From Brachionus manjavacas (Eukaryota; Rotifera; Eurotatoria; Ploima; Brachionidae): a DNA stretch of 64,000 bases. The stretch spans positions 2,961,501 through 3,025,500 of the forward strand of contig JAHQIY010000008.1 in NCBI GenBank assembly GCA_019054805.1, in the 5' to 3' direction. The translations under genes were made by a program, and so were the position numbers. Below are positions 55,521-64,000 of the stretch, in pieces. Position 1 is the first letter of the stretch. The number at the start of each line of letters is the position of its first letter. The notes beneath the pieces were generated by a model. That model did no database searches. It was not told the origin of the DNA and saw only the letters and a list, made by a program, of their open reading frames with translations.

Positions 55521-57114
55521 GCCAAAATTTCAGTGCAAATTATCTTTTTTAAATATTTTGAAAATCTAATAAGATTTTTTTTGACAGTATCTTAATAGTA
55601 TTTAAATAAAAATTGAAAAATCCGTAAAAAAGGCTAAAAAAATTACAAAATTCCAATTAAAGAAAAGAATAAACAATTTTTGAAATATTAGTTTTCAAAA
55701 AGTGAAATAAGTGCATTTTCAGCTATCCAAAACATTTGTAACTGATCAATCTTTCAAATATTATATTTAAATAAATAATATTTTAGGTTTTCCTTACTGA
55801 AAATGCTCCGACAAAAACTCTAATTATTCTACATTTGGCGATATTAGTATGCTCAAAGAAAACTCTTCAGCAAATTTAAATTGACGATTATTTTGCTCAA
55901 ATTGCTTTTAATTTCAATTTATTATAGTTTTTGTCTAACCCAAAAGGTCTAAGTAAAGTAGAAATAAGTTAATAAGTTTTCTTCAATAATTAATATTTAA
56001 TTTCATAAATTAAATGAAAAAAAATTAGCTAAAGTTTTACTAATTAATGAAAAATTGATTTAGTTTAGAGCAAGCTAACAGATAGAGTCTAATTATAAAA
56101 ATAATTATTATAGAAATGGTATATTTGAAAAAAATTTAGTAATTTTTTAATATCTTTAAACACCTGTTTCGTTAAAAATTAAATCCCTGAAATCAAAACA
56201 TTTCATTCAGAATTTTAAACCAAATTCGCAATTTGTTTATTAAATTGCGTATCCAGACATTATGCGACAAAAAGACAGCAAAAATTTTAAATTTATTATA
56301 AAGTTTAAAACTCAAATACACTCATTTTACCAAATATAAATTATTCTTAATAATTTTTTTTAAATTGATCGCAATTTTTAAAAAATTAAAAAGATTAAAA
56401 ATCAAATTCGATTTATCTTGATTTAAGAACAACAAAAAATAATTTATGCTAAAAAAAGTAAATTCTTAAAAAATTTATTTAGAATTATTCAAAAGATGAT
56501 AAAAATCTTGACTTTTGTAAAAGGTACAACAATTGGCAAAAATGTGAGGTAAATTAAGAAATTTTTGATTTAATTCCAGAGAAATTAATGGGCCACATTC
56601 GAGACTAATTCTTTAGTCCATTCGGGCAGTAATCCGCATAAAAATTATAATTAAAAATTCCGTAATGAAATTTGTTAGTAAAAAAAAATTAACATAAAAT
56701 GGTATAGCATTTTTTTTGAGATTTTAGCTTGCTCAATTATACAAAATGGTCATAAAGCTTCAAGAACTAGAAGAAAAAACTTAAATTGAGCAAAAAATAC
56801 TAAAACCTCACAGAGACTTAATTCATTTATACACTCGATTTTCAAAATATTAAACGTCATCGCTTTAATTCTAAATTAATGACATTTAAAACCATATGCA
56901 AAAAACCGAACCAGCTCTAAAGTTTTTATGAACTCCCCTGAAAGATAAGATAAGAGTTTTCTAATTTATTTAAAGCTACACTCACTAATTTAGTTCGAAA
57001 AAAGAAAAAAAAAATCGTCATCAATTGTGAAAGATTTTTGGTCAAGGATAATGTTTGCGTCTACATTTAAAAATAAAAAATTTCAACAAATTTAATTTTT
57101 ATTTAGAAAAAAAA

Positions 57115-58089
57115 ATGAGTTCTCTTTTTCAATCAGAGTATTTTGTAGCTGTTGTTTTTACGTCGATTTTAGGCATTATCGCCCTTTTTACTTACCAACT
57201 TGGGTTTAGGAAAGCTGAGCCTGAAAAAACTGAAGAAGAATCGACGCCCAAAAAGGCCAAAACCAAACAAAAAGACACCAAGACAAAAAAAAGGTCTGAA
57301 CCCCAAATGGTCCAGATTGCAGCTCTTAACCAAACATCGGAGCCGTCCAAGCCTCAAAAAAAGACCCCAGATTCGCCTAAGAATGCCGCAGAGGTCAAAT
57401 CTTCCAAGAAACCGGCTAAAAAAGAGTCAAAAAAGGAGGTGGAAGAGGATAATGTTACCAGAGCTGAAGAAGTAGTTGATAGCTCTGAGTGGACTACTGT
57501 TGTCGATAAGCGTGCTCAGAAAAAGCAAAAGACAGTGGAGCGACCCGAGCGTGAAACGAGTGAAAATGAGGCAGTGACTAGCGAAAAGCCCAAGGTCGAA
57601 GACCTCACTAGTAAGCAGTTAGTTATTGGGTCAAAACAGCCTAGCGAGTTGTTGACCGAGTCTATTATACAGCGCACTGAGACCAAGGACAAAGAGGACG
57701 ACTGGGTGACTGCTAACCAAAAAGGCAAAAAAGACAAAAAGAAAGATAAAAAAGAAATTGCCACAGTTGCCGAAGTTGTCCCTCAAAATGTGCCTGTTGT
57801 TCCTGAAGTGAAGTCTGTTGAAAAACCAAAGGCCAAAAAGAGCAAGTCTGGCCAGAATTTGTCCAGTGCTATCCGCGATGCTATTGTTGATACATTGGAG
57901 GCCAACAATCCCAAGCAAACACTTAAGCAAACTTCGCTCACTGATTCAATTATTTTAGTCGAAAAAGAAAATAAGAGAGCCGAGTCGAATCAGTCGTCGA
58001 ATGAGTCCCTTCAAGATGTGGATGGTGACGATGGATTTATCACTATTACTAATAAAAAGAGTAAGCGAACTGTTAGGAGAGAACAATAA
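57115..58089 (+). CDS. Lys/Glu-rich single-pass membrane protein (metadherin-like?)
   Basis: This single exon encodes 324 aa. Residues 5-29 (FQSEYFVAVVFTSILGIIAL) form one membrane span, followed by a long, very charged, low-complexity cytosolic part rich in Lys, Glu, Ser and Pro. Three related short motifs are seen: SEWTTVVDKRAQKK, DDWVTANQKGKKDK and DGFITITNKKSKRT, the last at the C-terminus. The layout (N-terminal anchor, Lys-rich tail, isolated Trp motifs) resembles metadherin/LYRIC or ribosome-binding ER proteins, but there is no firm match, so no symbol is given. An upstream in-frame ATG at 57055 is rejected because an ATTTAG acceptor-like site lies between it and 57115. GC content is higher than in the surroundings, as in the BLTP2 and ABCB10 exons, which supports a real gene. 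Confidence 0.8.
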   Translation: MSSLFQSEYFVAVVFTSILGIIALFTYQLGFRKAEPEKTEEESTPKKAKTKQKDTKTKKRSEPQMVQIAALNQTSEPSKPQKKTPDSPKNAAEVKSSKKPAKKESKKEVEEDNVTRAEEVVDSSEWTTVVDKRAQKKQKTVERPERETSENEAVTSEKPKVEDLTSKQLVIGSKQPSELLTESIIQRTETKDKEDDWVTANQKGKKDKKKDKKEIATVAEVVPQNVPVVPEVKSVEKPKAKKSKSGQNLSSAIRDAIVDTLEANNPKQTLKQTSLTDSIILVEKENKRAESNQSSNESLQDVDGDDGFITITNKKSKRTVRREQ

Positions 58090-58551
58090 TTATTCGGTTA
58101 TCAACGCAGTACATTTTTCATGTCTTCTTTATTAAAATAAAATTATTTTAAAATTTTTTTAGCTTTTTTTTTTGTTAACCAAATTCGTTCAAAATAGAAA
58201 TCTGTCCTTAAAAGGGTCAAAGTTTCTTTTTTGAATATTTATTTCTAAGCCAAAGACTTTTTATTGTGAAAGTCAGTTCGATCTCTTTTTATACTATGTT
58301 AAAAGATTTTTTTTGTTAAATTTTTATTGAACTATTTAAAATAAAATTTTGAAAATGGCATTATCTGTTTTAATTAAAATTAGGCTTACTTGGAAACCAA
58401 AATAAAAATGAAGGCTCGATGTTTTAACAAAAAAAAAACGAGAATTAAGAAGATTTTTTACTATAATTGGTGATAAAATATTAGAATAAGAGTTACCTAC
58501 ACTGTTAGCTAGTCAGAAAAAGCTTGCACTTATCTTAGTTTTAAGTCTTGC

Positions 58552-58690
58552 CAAGATATATGTAAGTTATTAATTGTATGTAATATATTTCACAAATGTG
58601 AGATTATAAATTTGTGTAATTTATAGGTTTTAACATAGATTTAAACTAAAAGAAAGATCTTGCATTTATGTAATTTTAAGGTTAAAAGAA
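58552..58690. repeat. Direct repeat flanking pseudogene, left copy
   Basis: GTTTTAAGTCTTGCCAAGAT at the start and AAGATCTTGCATTTATGTAA near the end correspond to GTTTTAAGTCTTATCAAGGT and AAGATCTTACATTTATATAA at 60,801-60,845. The right copy lacks the middle portion. Confidence 0.55.
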
Positions 58691-58916
58691 GATTTCTATA
58701 GAATTTTCATTTGAATTATAGTAAAGATTTTCAGAAAAAAAAAGTCAGAAAAAAATGTTATTTCTAACAATTTTAACAAAGATAATTTTCTTTTTGGTTA
58801 ATTTTTTTGTTGAAATATATTTATTTTTTTATAATTAACCTCCTTTAGGAGAAGTAATTTAAAAAAAAAATTAGAGTTTAAATTAGTGTAAAAAAGTCAA
58901 TTAAATTCTTATGCTC

Positions 58917-58960
58917 ATGAAAGAGCTCATGCTGGATACAGATAAAATAAGTAGTAAAGA
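58917..58960 (+). repeat. Possible degraded LINE 3' tail
   Basis: AAGAGCTCATGCTGGATACA then GATAAAATAAG resembles the GGAGCTTGAGCTCGGTACAG tail family but is quite diverged. Confidence 0.35.
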
Positions 58961-59131
58961 AAAAATAGAAATAGAAAGAAAAGTCAAGATAGTCATGATT
59001 GTCAGAATCTAAATTATCATAGCAAAATTGTCAGAAATCAAAGGGTAAAACCAATCCTGATTTTTGTTTTTATTTTTTTCTTATTGGAATGATGTATCAA
59101 TTGATATTAAAAAAAGTAACCAAATCTGAAA

Positions 59132-59850
59132 ATGAATACAGAAATAATCAAACTTGACCCAGAAGGCAAAAAAATCATTTTTAATAACCATCGTTACCAA
59201 AAAAATGAAAATAAATCAGATTCGTATAGATGTGTCAACCGAAATTGTGGTGCCTCATTTAATCACAAAACCATGAAAAGGAACCAAATTGAGCACTATC
59301 GTTGACAGATGTCCCAATGTGAAGTTGATTGTTTAGTTCAATTCAAAATTTTAAAGCAACTCGTCTCAGTAAATCATGACATTCGACTTGAAGAGGCGCA
59401 CAACAAATATTATCAGTTTTTGACGCCAAAGTATTCACACAAAGAAATTGCTGAATTTTGAAAGCCATTTTCAATAAAAAAAGGTAATTTAAGATACCAT
59501 AGAAACAAAACAAAACCAAATAAATCCAAAAAGCGTACAAGACATTCAAATCAATAATAATTTTTATCCAAGTTGCTCATGCTGAAAAATCACTGGGTCG
59601 TCATTTCAAATTATAATCCAAGTGAGCCTGTTTGTTCAAATAATTGGTACATTTACGATAGCTTAAATAATCCCGGTTCCTATATTTATACACTATTAAA
59701 AATGGACTAAAAAAAATTAATGATGGGGCAAGATTTATCAAGATTAATCATATTCCAGTTTCTAAATGGATCGACTGACTGTTGCTTGTTTGCGCTTGGT
59801 TATGCATTGGCTCTATAGCAATGAATATTGATCCTGGTAAATTAATTTTT
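59132..59850 (+). pseudogene. FLYWCH zinc finger + C48 (Ulp1-like) protease transposon relic
   Basis: From ATG at 59132 one frame reads IIKLDPEGKKIIFNNHRYQK ... YRCVNRNCGASFNHKTM, an apparent FLYWCH finger. After a TGA the same frame continues (CLVQFKILKQLVSVNHDIRL, LTPKYSHKEIAEF) to a second TGA and a stop near 59,560. At 59,580-59,700 another frame gives KNHWVVISNYNPSEPV and NWYIYDSLNN, and at 59,750-59,850 shifted frames give FIKINHIPVSK and GSTDCCLFALGYALAL. HWV, YDS and (T)DC are the hallmarks of Ulp1/C48-type cysteine proteases, found beside FLYWCH fingers in transposon proteins. At least two in-frame stops and several frameshifts make it inactive. Confidence 0.7.
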
Positions 59851-60794
59851 GATCAAAATAAAAATTAGAGATGAGTTCAATTTTATTATTTAACATAAAT
59901 CTCTTACTTTATTTTCTTATTCATTAATTGATAATTATTTATTTTAAAAAAAATGAAATTACTTTGGACTTAAATTAATTATTATTGTTATTTATTATTT
60001 CTAAGAAAATATAATTGACAAAAAAAATAATTGACATTTCTCTAAATTAATTGACGGTTTCTCTCCCTGCCTAATTTATTTTTGAAACAGAAATGATTGA
60101 TCTAACGGGCTCATTTTACATTTGCCTTTTGTCTTTTTTGACTTTTTGCTTTTTTGTCGTTTGTTTTTTTCTAGCTTCAATTTTTTTTCACACAAACTGC
60201 TGTTTTGTCTACGAAAATCATGAAAGCGAGTTATGAGCTTTTCATGGAGTGTTAAATTAAAGTTTGAAAAAAATTAAATTAATTTAAAAATTTTTAATAA
60301 ATATAATCTCTAAATTTGGATTGTTATTAATAATTATTGGATATAGAACAATCAACGACTTCGAACTTTCTCTGTTTTGTAAATAAGTTGAATAAAAACT
60401 TAAAAATAAAAAAAAATAAAAAAAAATAAAAAAAAATTATTACAAAATAAAAAACGTTTCATTTTATATGAAAGTATCTTATCAAATAAGTCATCAACAA
60501 TTTTGCATTGTTGTTTTTTACTCTAAATTGAATAGATCTCTAAGCTTTATCTCTAATTTAATATCGTTTACATTAATGATCTTACAAAACTATCCAGAAT
60601 TGAGTTTTGATTCAAAATGCTTATTTTCTTACATTTTTAAACACTAAGGTTGTAATAATCTTATATCAGAGTATCAATAATTCAGTTCTTATTCAAATGC
60701 AAGCAATTTCTGACATTAGTTAAAAAAATATTGACAGTGACAATATAAAACAAAAATCAAACACATATGTGTAAGAACTTACACAAAACTTACA

Positions 60795-60880
60795 CATATC
60801 TTTGTTTTAAGTCTTATCAAGGTGAATAAGATCTTACATTTATATAATTTCTACAGTTAAAATAAGATAAAAATATATTT
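60795..60880. repeat. Direct repeat flanking pseudogene, right copy
   Basis: Partial copy of 58552-58690, same orientation. Confidence 0.5.
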
Positions 60881-61408
60881 AAGAATATACTATTTAGAAT
60901 ATACTAAATATTTGAAAAACTAAAAAACAAAAATAAAAAAATAAAACCTAAAATAACTTTGAATTCAAAATATTTTATTAAAAAAATATAAATTAAATTT
61001 ATGTTTGAAATTGATAAGCTTGATAAAAGGGGCCCTTTTGATAATTTTTCATCTTTTTGTTTTTTTTTAATACAATTTGTGTTAGAGGAACTTAAAATTT
61101 TAAAATACTTAGCCCACTAGACCGGCTATTTTATATAACTTCATGAGTCGACATTATCATTGATTGATATTGCTAAAAAACAAAATCCGTTTCCAATAGA
61201 CATATATGATTATGAAGTTTCAAACAATCTAAAAAATATGGTGCTAGAATTTAATAAAAATTTTATTTAAAAAAAAAAAATTATTTTTCAGAAATACATT
61301 AATAATTAATTAAGAATAAATTTTAAAACAATTCTTTCTCTTAAGCAAATAAAAAGTCTCTCAAAATTTCGGTTAAATTCTTACATTATTTATCCGAATT
61401 ATCCGAAT

Positions 61409-61943
61409 CAGACTTGTTTTTAAGTCACAGTTTTAAGTCTAAGTCACAAAAAATTAAGTCAAAGTTATGACTTAAAATTTTTTTTTTTTTTTTTAAGTCA
61501 AAGTCATGACTTAAAATTTTTTTTTTTTTTTTTAAGTCAAAGTCATGAGCTAGATTAGAAATAGTTTTAATTATTTATTTCATTAAAATTGAGTATTATT
61601 GGTAGTGGATGATTGTTGGCCGTTGGTTTTTTTTTTTTTTTAATAAAATTATGGTTTTTTTTTTAATTAATAAACATATTTAATTTTCTTAACTTTTTAA
61701 TTTTTTATGATATTTTGGCATATTTTTTTTCAGCGCCGCAGTCCCAAATTCTGGCCGCCAAGCTGAACGGCTAAATGACCGCCCGCCACAATGTTGACCG
61801 TAACTTTGACTTGCCGCTTTTTTTTACCGATTTTTTAAACTTAAAAATTTTTAAGTCATTGACTTGACTTTAAAAAAAAAAAAAATTTAAGTCAAGTCAT
61901 TGACTTGACTTGACTTAAGACTTGTGATTTAAAAACAACTCTG
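61409..61943. mobile_element. hAT-like non-autonomous element with 8-bp target duplication
   Basis: Ends are CAGACTTGTTTTTAAGTCAC and, inverted, GTGATTTAAAAACAACTCTG. They are flanked by perfect 8-bp repeats ATCCGAAT (61401-61408 and 61944-61951). CAG(A/G)-type ends plus 8-bp duplications are the hAT signature. The 535-bp inside carries repeated AAGTCAAAGTCATGACTT/AAGTCATTGACTT words in both orientations, long T or A runs, and an unusually G+C-rich patch (about 61734-61818, GCGCCGCAG...CCGCCCGCC). No transposase ORF is present. Confidence 0.88.
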
Positions 61944-63300
61944 ATCCGAATTAATGAACTTTTTAACCGATTTTTATTTTTTAATTTTTATAGGAAGTTT
62001 TTTGATTGTAAATATTTAAAGGTTAATTATATTTTTATGCCGATTGTGATTTTTCAAAAGCTACAGCATGCGAGCTTGCAGATTGATATGATATTTTAAA
62101 ATCTCTATGATATGATTTCTATGATAGCTAATCACGCAAAAATCGAGAGATATATTAAGGAACTACAATCAAAGTTACAGAGACGAAACTAAGGTACAAG
62201 ACGAATACGAGAGATTATACAGATTGATGTGTTAAGTAGATTTATAGTAATTCAAAGAATTTTTCATTAATAAGAAATAAACAAAAAATAAATTAAATAA
62301 TGGTACAATAGCATAAAAAACTAATAAGATATTAGTAATTACATATATAGGTTCAATTGATTAAGAAAAAAAAAACACAAAATTTTTTACTTGAATTTTG
62401 TTTCATAAAAATTTTAACAAAAAAAGATGGGGTAATTTTTTGAAAAAAATGCACAGCAAGGCATTTTTGCTGAAAAAAACCTCATAAAAAGCTGTCATGA
62501 AATGAAAATTAGGCATGACTGTGTTATAATATTAGAAAAAAATAGGAGTTCACGTTCACCAAATATTTTTATAACAAAATTCAACCGATGTTATTAATTT
62601 GATGCTATTAAGTTTTATTAAATTGCATTATCAAAATAAAATTTGTAAGCTTTTCTCTTTATTTATTCTATTTTACAAAAAAGTATTTATGGACTTATAT
62701 TTTAGGCTGATACTAAATTTCAAAAGAGAAAAGTTTTATCTTACTAAAAAAATAGAAATAAAACTAAACTTTATTTATGTGATTTTAATTTTTTTTTAAA
62801 TTGATATCAAATAATTAATCAAATAAAAATAATTGATAAATAGACTTACTGATTTGTAATGTAAATGAAATCTAAGGCAATAAATATTTTACTTTTGTTT
62901 CTTTTTCTTTATTTTTGTATTTTTTGATTTCATCAGTAAAAATTAATATAGTTACCTCATATTGATGAAAAATTAAGAAAATCAAAATTTTAAATGAAAA
63001 TTTGGACATCAAAAGTTTTCTCTAAAATAATCATCCGGTTAAAAAATGTATTTTAAACGATAAAAAAACTGATTTAAAAAATTTTATAACAATTCAATCT
63101 ATCAATTCATTTTTTCTTTAAAAATATTAATTTTTTTAAGATGTTGATCAATTAGCATTGATATGTTAAGTCTAAAATTTTTTATTTGTACTTTTAATTT
63201 TAATATCAATTTGAATCGGTTGACTTGAAAAAATGAAATCTATAATGCTCCGATTTTAAAACTTAATAATCTAAAATAATTTCTTTTTGAATTCATAATT

Positions 63301-63579
63301 TTATTCAGATATATCAATAAAAATACTTAATATTATAGAATTCTTTTTTTGAAAAGAAATTTTTATAAAATTAATTAAATTTTCATTTAATGTTGGTTGC
63401 ATATTATTGTCATTTAATGAATTATCCACAGGACTTTTCTTTTCATCGTATTCGTTTAGTGACAAGTATTCTTCTGGTTTTGAAACTCCATCAAATTTCT
63501 TATTGTAACCAAAGAGTTTAATCGAAATCGATAATTGTACCAATAAAGCCAAAAAAATTAGGATTAAAAAATTCTTCAT
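63301..63579 (-). CDS. Small putative secreted protein
   Basis: An open frame of 92 aa begins MKNFLILIFLALLVQLSISI, a good signal peptide, followed by a short polar region (KLFGYNKKFDGVSKPEEYLS, NEYDEKKSPVDNSLNDNN) and a hydrophobic C-terminus (KKNSIILSIFIDI). No family was recognised and there is no dibasic-flanked peptide repeat that would mark a neuropeptide precursor. The C-terminal part may be intron read-through, in which case the visible frame is only exon 1; no downstream exon could be identified. The ATG is preceded on its strand by an A/T-rich leader. Confidence 0.4.
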   Translation of the reverse strand: MKNFLILIFLALLVQLSISIKLFGYNKKFDGVSKPEEYLSLNEYDEKKSPVDNSLNDNNMQPTLNENLINFIKISFQKKNSIILSIFIDISE

Positions 63580-64000
63580 TTTGGTTATTAATTTTTTTTT
63601 TTTGGTTTAAATATCCCTTTTACTTTTAAAAATAACTATTTAATTCAAATTATTTCATTTCGACTTAAATTAAACTAGTATTTTTAATCTCTTAAAATTA
63701 AAAATAAATCTCTAATTGATTTTCCCAATTTAGAATAAAATTATTTTGCTAAATTAAAATATTGTTTTTTTTTCCATTTTTTTGAAAGAATCATCAATAA
63801 AATTAATTTCCTGGCATTATTTTATTTCTTAAAATACGGAGATGACCAAATTAACACTAAATAAAATATTTTTTTAAAATCAATTAAACTTTAATTATTT
63901 TTGATATTTTTTAATATTTTTCTATGTACATCGACTCAAAGAGTTAAATAACTTTAAAATTTCTAGCTAAGAAAATGCAAATTTAAAAAAATACTTTATC
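63580..64000. other. Right-edge spacer
   Basis: AT-rich sequence upstream of the small ORF. No features seen. Confidence 0.5.

Larger units (their letters stand above)
50929..57114. other. Gene-free region rich in transposon relics
   Basis: 6.2 kb between TTLL9 and the single-pass membrane protein gene. It contains an inverted repeat of CATAGA words (51430-51780), a degraded AACCGGTT element (51806-52495), an element bounded by AATAGCA-type repeats with a FLYWCH fragment (52500-53272), LINE tails and a LINE C-terminus (53619-53900), a LINE reverse-transcriptase relic (54330-55070) and a dispersed repeat (55245-55520). From 55,520 to 57,114 I see only AT-rich DNA, with an acceptor-like ATTTAG at 57101-57106. 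Confidence 0.55.
58090..63300. other. Transposon-rich spacer
   Basis: 5.2 kb without a firm gene. AATAAA at 58136-58141 probably ends the upstream gene. It contains a repeat pair (58552-58690 and 60795-60880) around a FLYWCH/C48 pseudogene (59132-59850), a degraded LINE-tail-like sequence (58917-58960), a 15-bp palindrome AAAAGGGGCCCTTTT (about 61026-61040, one base off perfect symmetry), a coding-like relic (about 61140-61270, SLIDIAKKQNPFPIDIYDYE) and a hAT-like element (61409-61943). From 61,952 to 63,300 I see only AT-rich sequence. Confidence 0.5.

Noticed and set aside
57055-57114. Upstream in-frame ATG extending the 57115 protein by 20 residues
   Set aside because: An ATTTAG acceptor-like site lies between the two ATGs, and the extension would put Lys/Phe-rich sequence before the membrane anchor.
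57169-57930. Minus-strand ORFs of 62-99 codons
   Set aside because: Antisense to the Lys/Glu-rich single-pass protein; Phe/Leu runs are expected from Lys/Glu codons read backwards.
62599-62799. 66-codon ORF rich in Phe, Leu, Ile and Lys
   Set aside because: Low-complexity composition typical of AT-rich spacer; no signal peptide pattern or family.
1-64000. tRNA, rRNA, CRISPR array, bacterial operon or prophage
   Set aside because: No cloverleaf with conserved T-loop, no rRNA core words and no spaced direct-repeat array were seen; the spliced genes are clearly eukaryotic.

Overview
This window is nuclear DNA of an animal. Genes are split by many short (about 38-60 bp) GT...AG introns, the DNA is strongly A/T-rich (roughly three quarters A+T by eye), and the proteins are metazoan: BLTP2/KIAA0100, LMBRD2, MED30, ABCB10, RIOX1/NO66, MCFD2, DMAP1, PCNA, TTLL9, CISD3 and ECI2. 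TTLL9 implies cilia. Compact genes, very AT-rich spacers and scattered small transposons would fit a monogonont rotifer such as Brachionus, but that placement is inference; another small-genome spiralian is possible. There is no sign of bacterial, plastid or mitochondrial DNA, and I see no rRNA, tRNA or CRISPR.

Layout from left to right: (1) 1-2590, two divergent ECI2-like genes (the left one cut by the window edge), the right one converging on CISD3 (2640-3310). (2) 3311-5885, spacer with a dead reverse-transcriptase fragment. (3) 5886-16519 minus, BLTP2: a 6.5-kb first exon, a 3.2-kb intron holding a LINE remnant, and a C-terminal exon. (4) 17741-26068 plus, LMBRD2 in 13 exons, with two large introns that carry foldback elements. 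(5) 26069-28926, transposon-like spacer. (6) 28927-34690 plus, MED30, ABCB10 (start codon only 2 nt after the MED30 stop) and RIOX1, then MCFD2 on the minus strand. (7) 36129-39905, two intronless thioredoxin genes, the second with three thioredoxin folds. (8) 42058-50928 minus, DMAP1, PCNA and TTLL9; one TTLL9 intron contains a TA-flanked foldback element with a second, hAT-like element nested inside it. (9) 50929-57114, a graveyard of LINE and FLYWCH-type remnants. (10) 57115-58089, a Lys/Glu-rich single-pass membrane protein. (11) 58090-64000, transposon relics (a FLYWCH plus C48-protease pseudogene and a hAT-like element with perfect 8-bp target duplications) and a small secreted-protein ORF.

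Most genes are unrelated housekeeping or organelle genes: peroxisomal and mitochondrial metabolism (ECI2, CISD3, ABCB10), membrane contact and secretory traffic (BLTP2, MCFD2), chromatin and transcription (DMAP1, MED30, RIOX1), replication (PCNA) and cilia (TTLL9). Exon joins were worked out by hand: reading frame was kept across every junction and the joined proteins were compared with remembered family features. I did not find a clearly new biological system. The best candidates for follow-up are the MED30/ABCB10 two-gene arrangement, the triple-thioredoxin protein and the nested-element intron.
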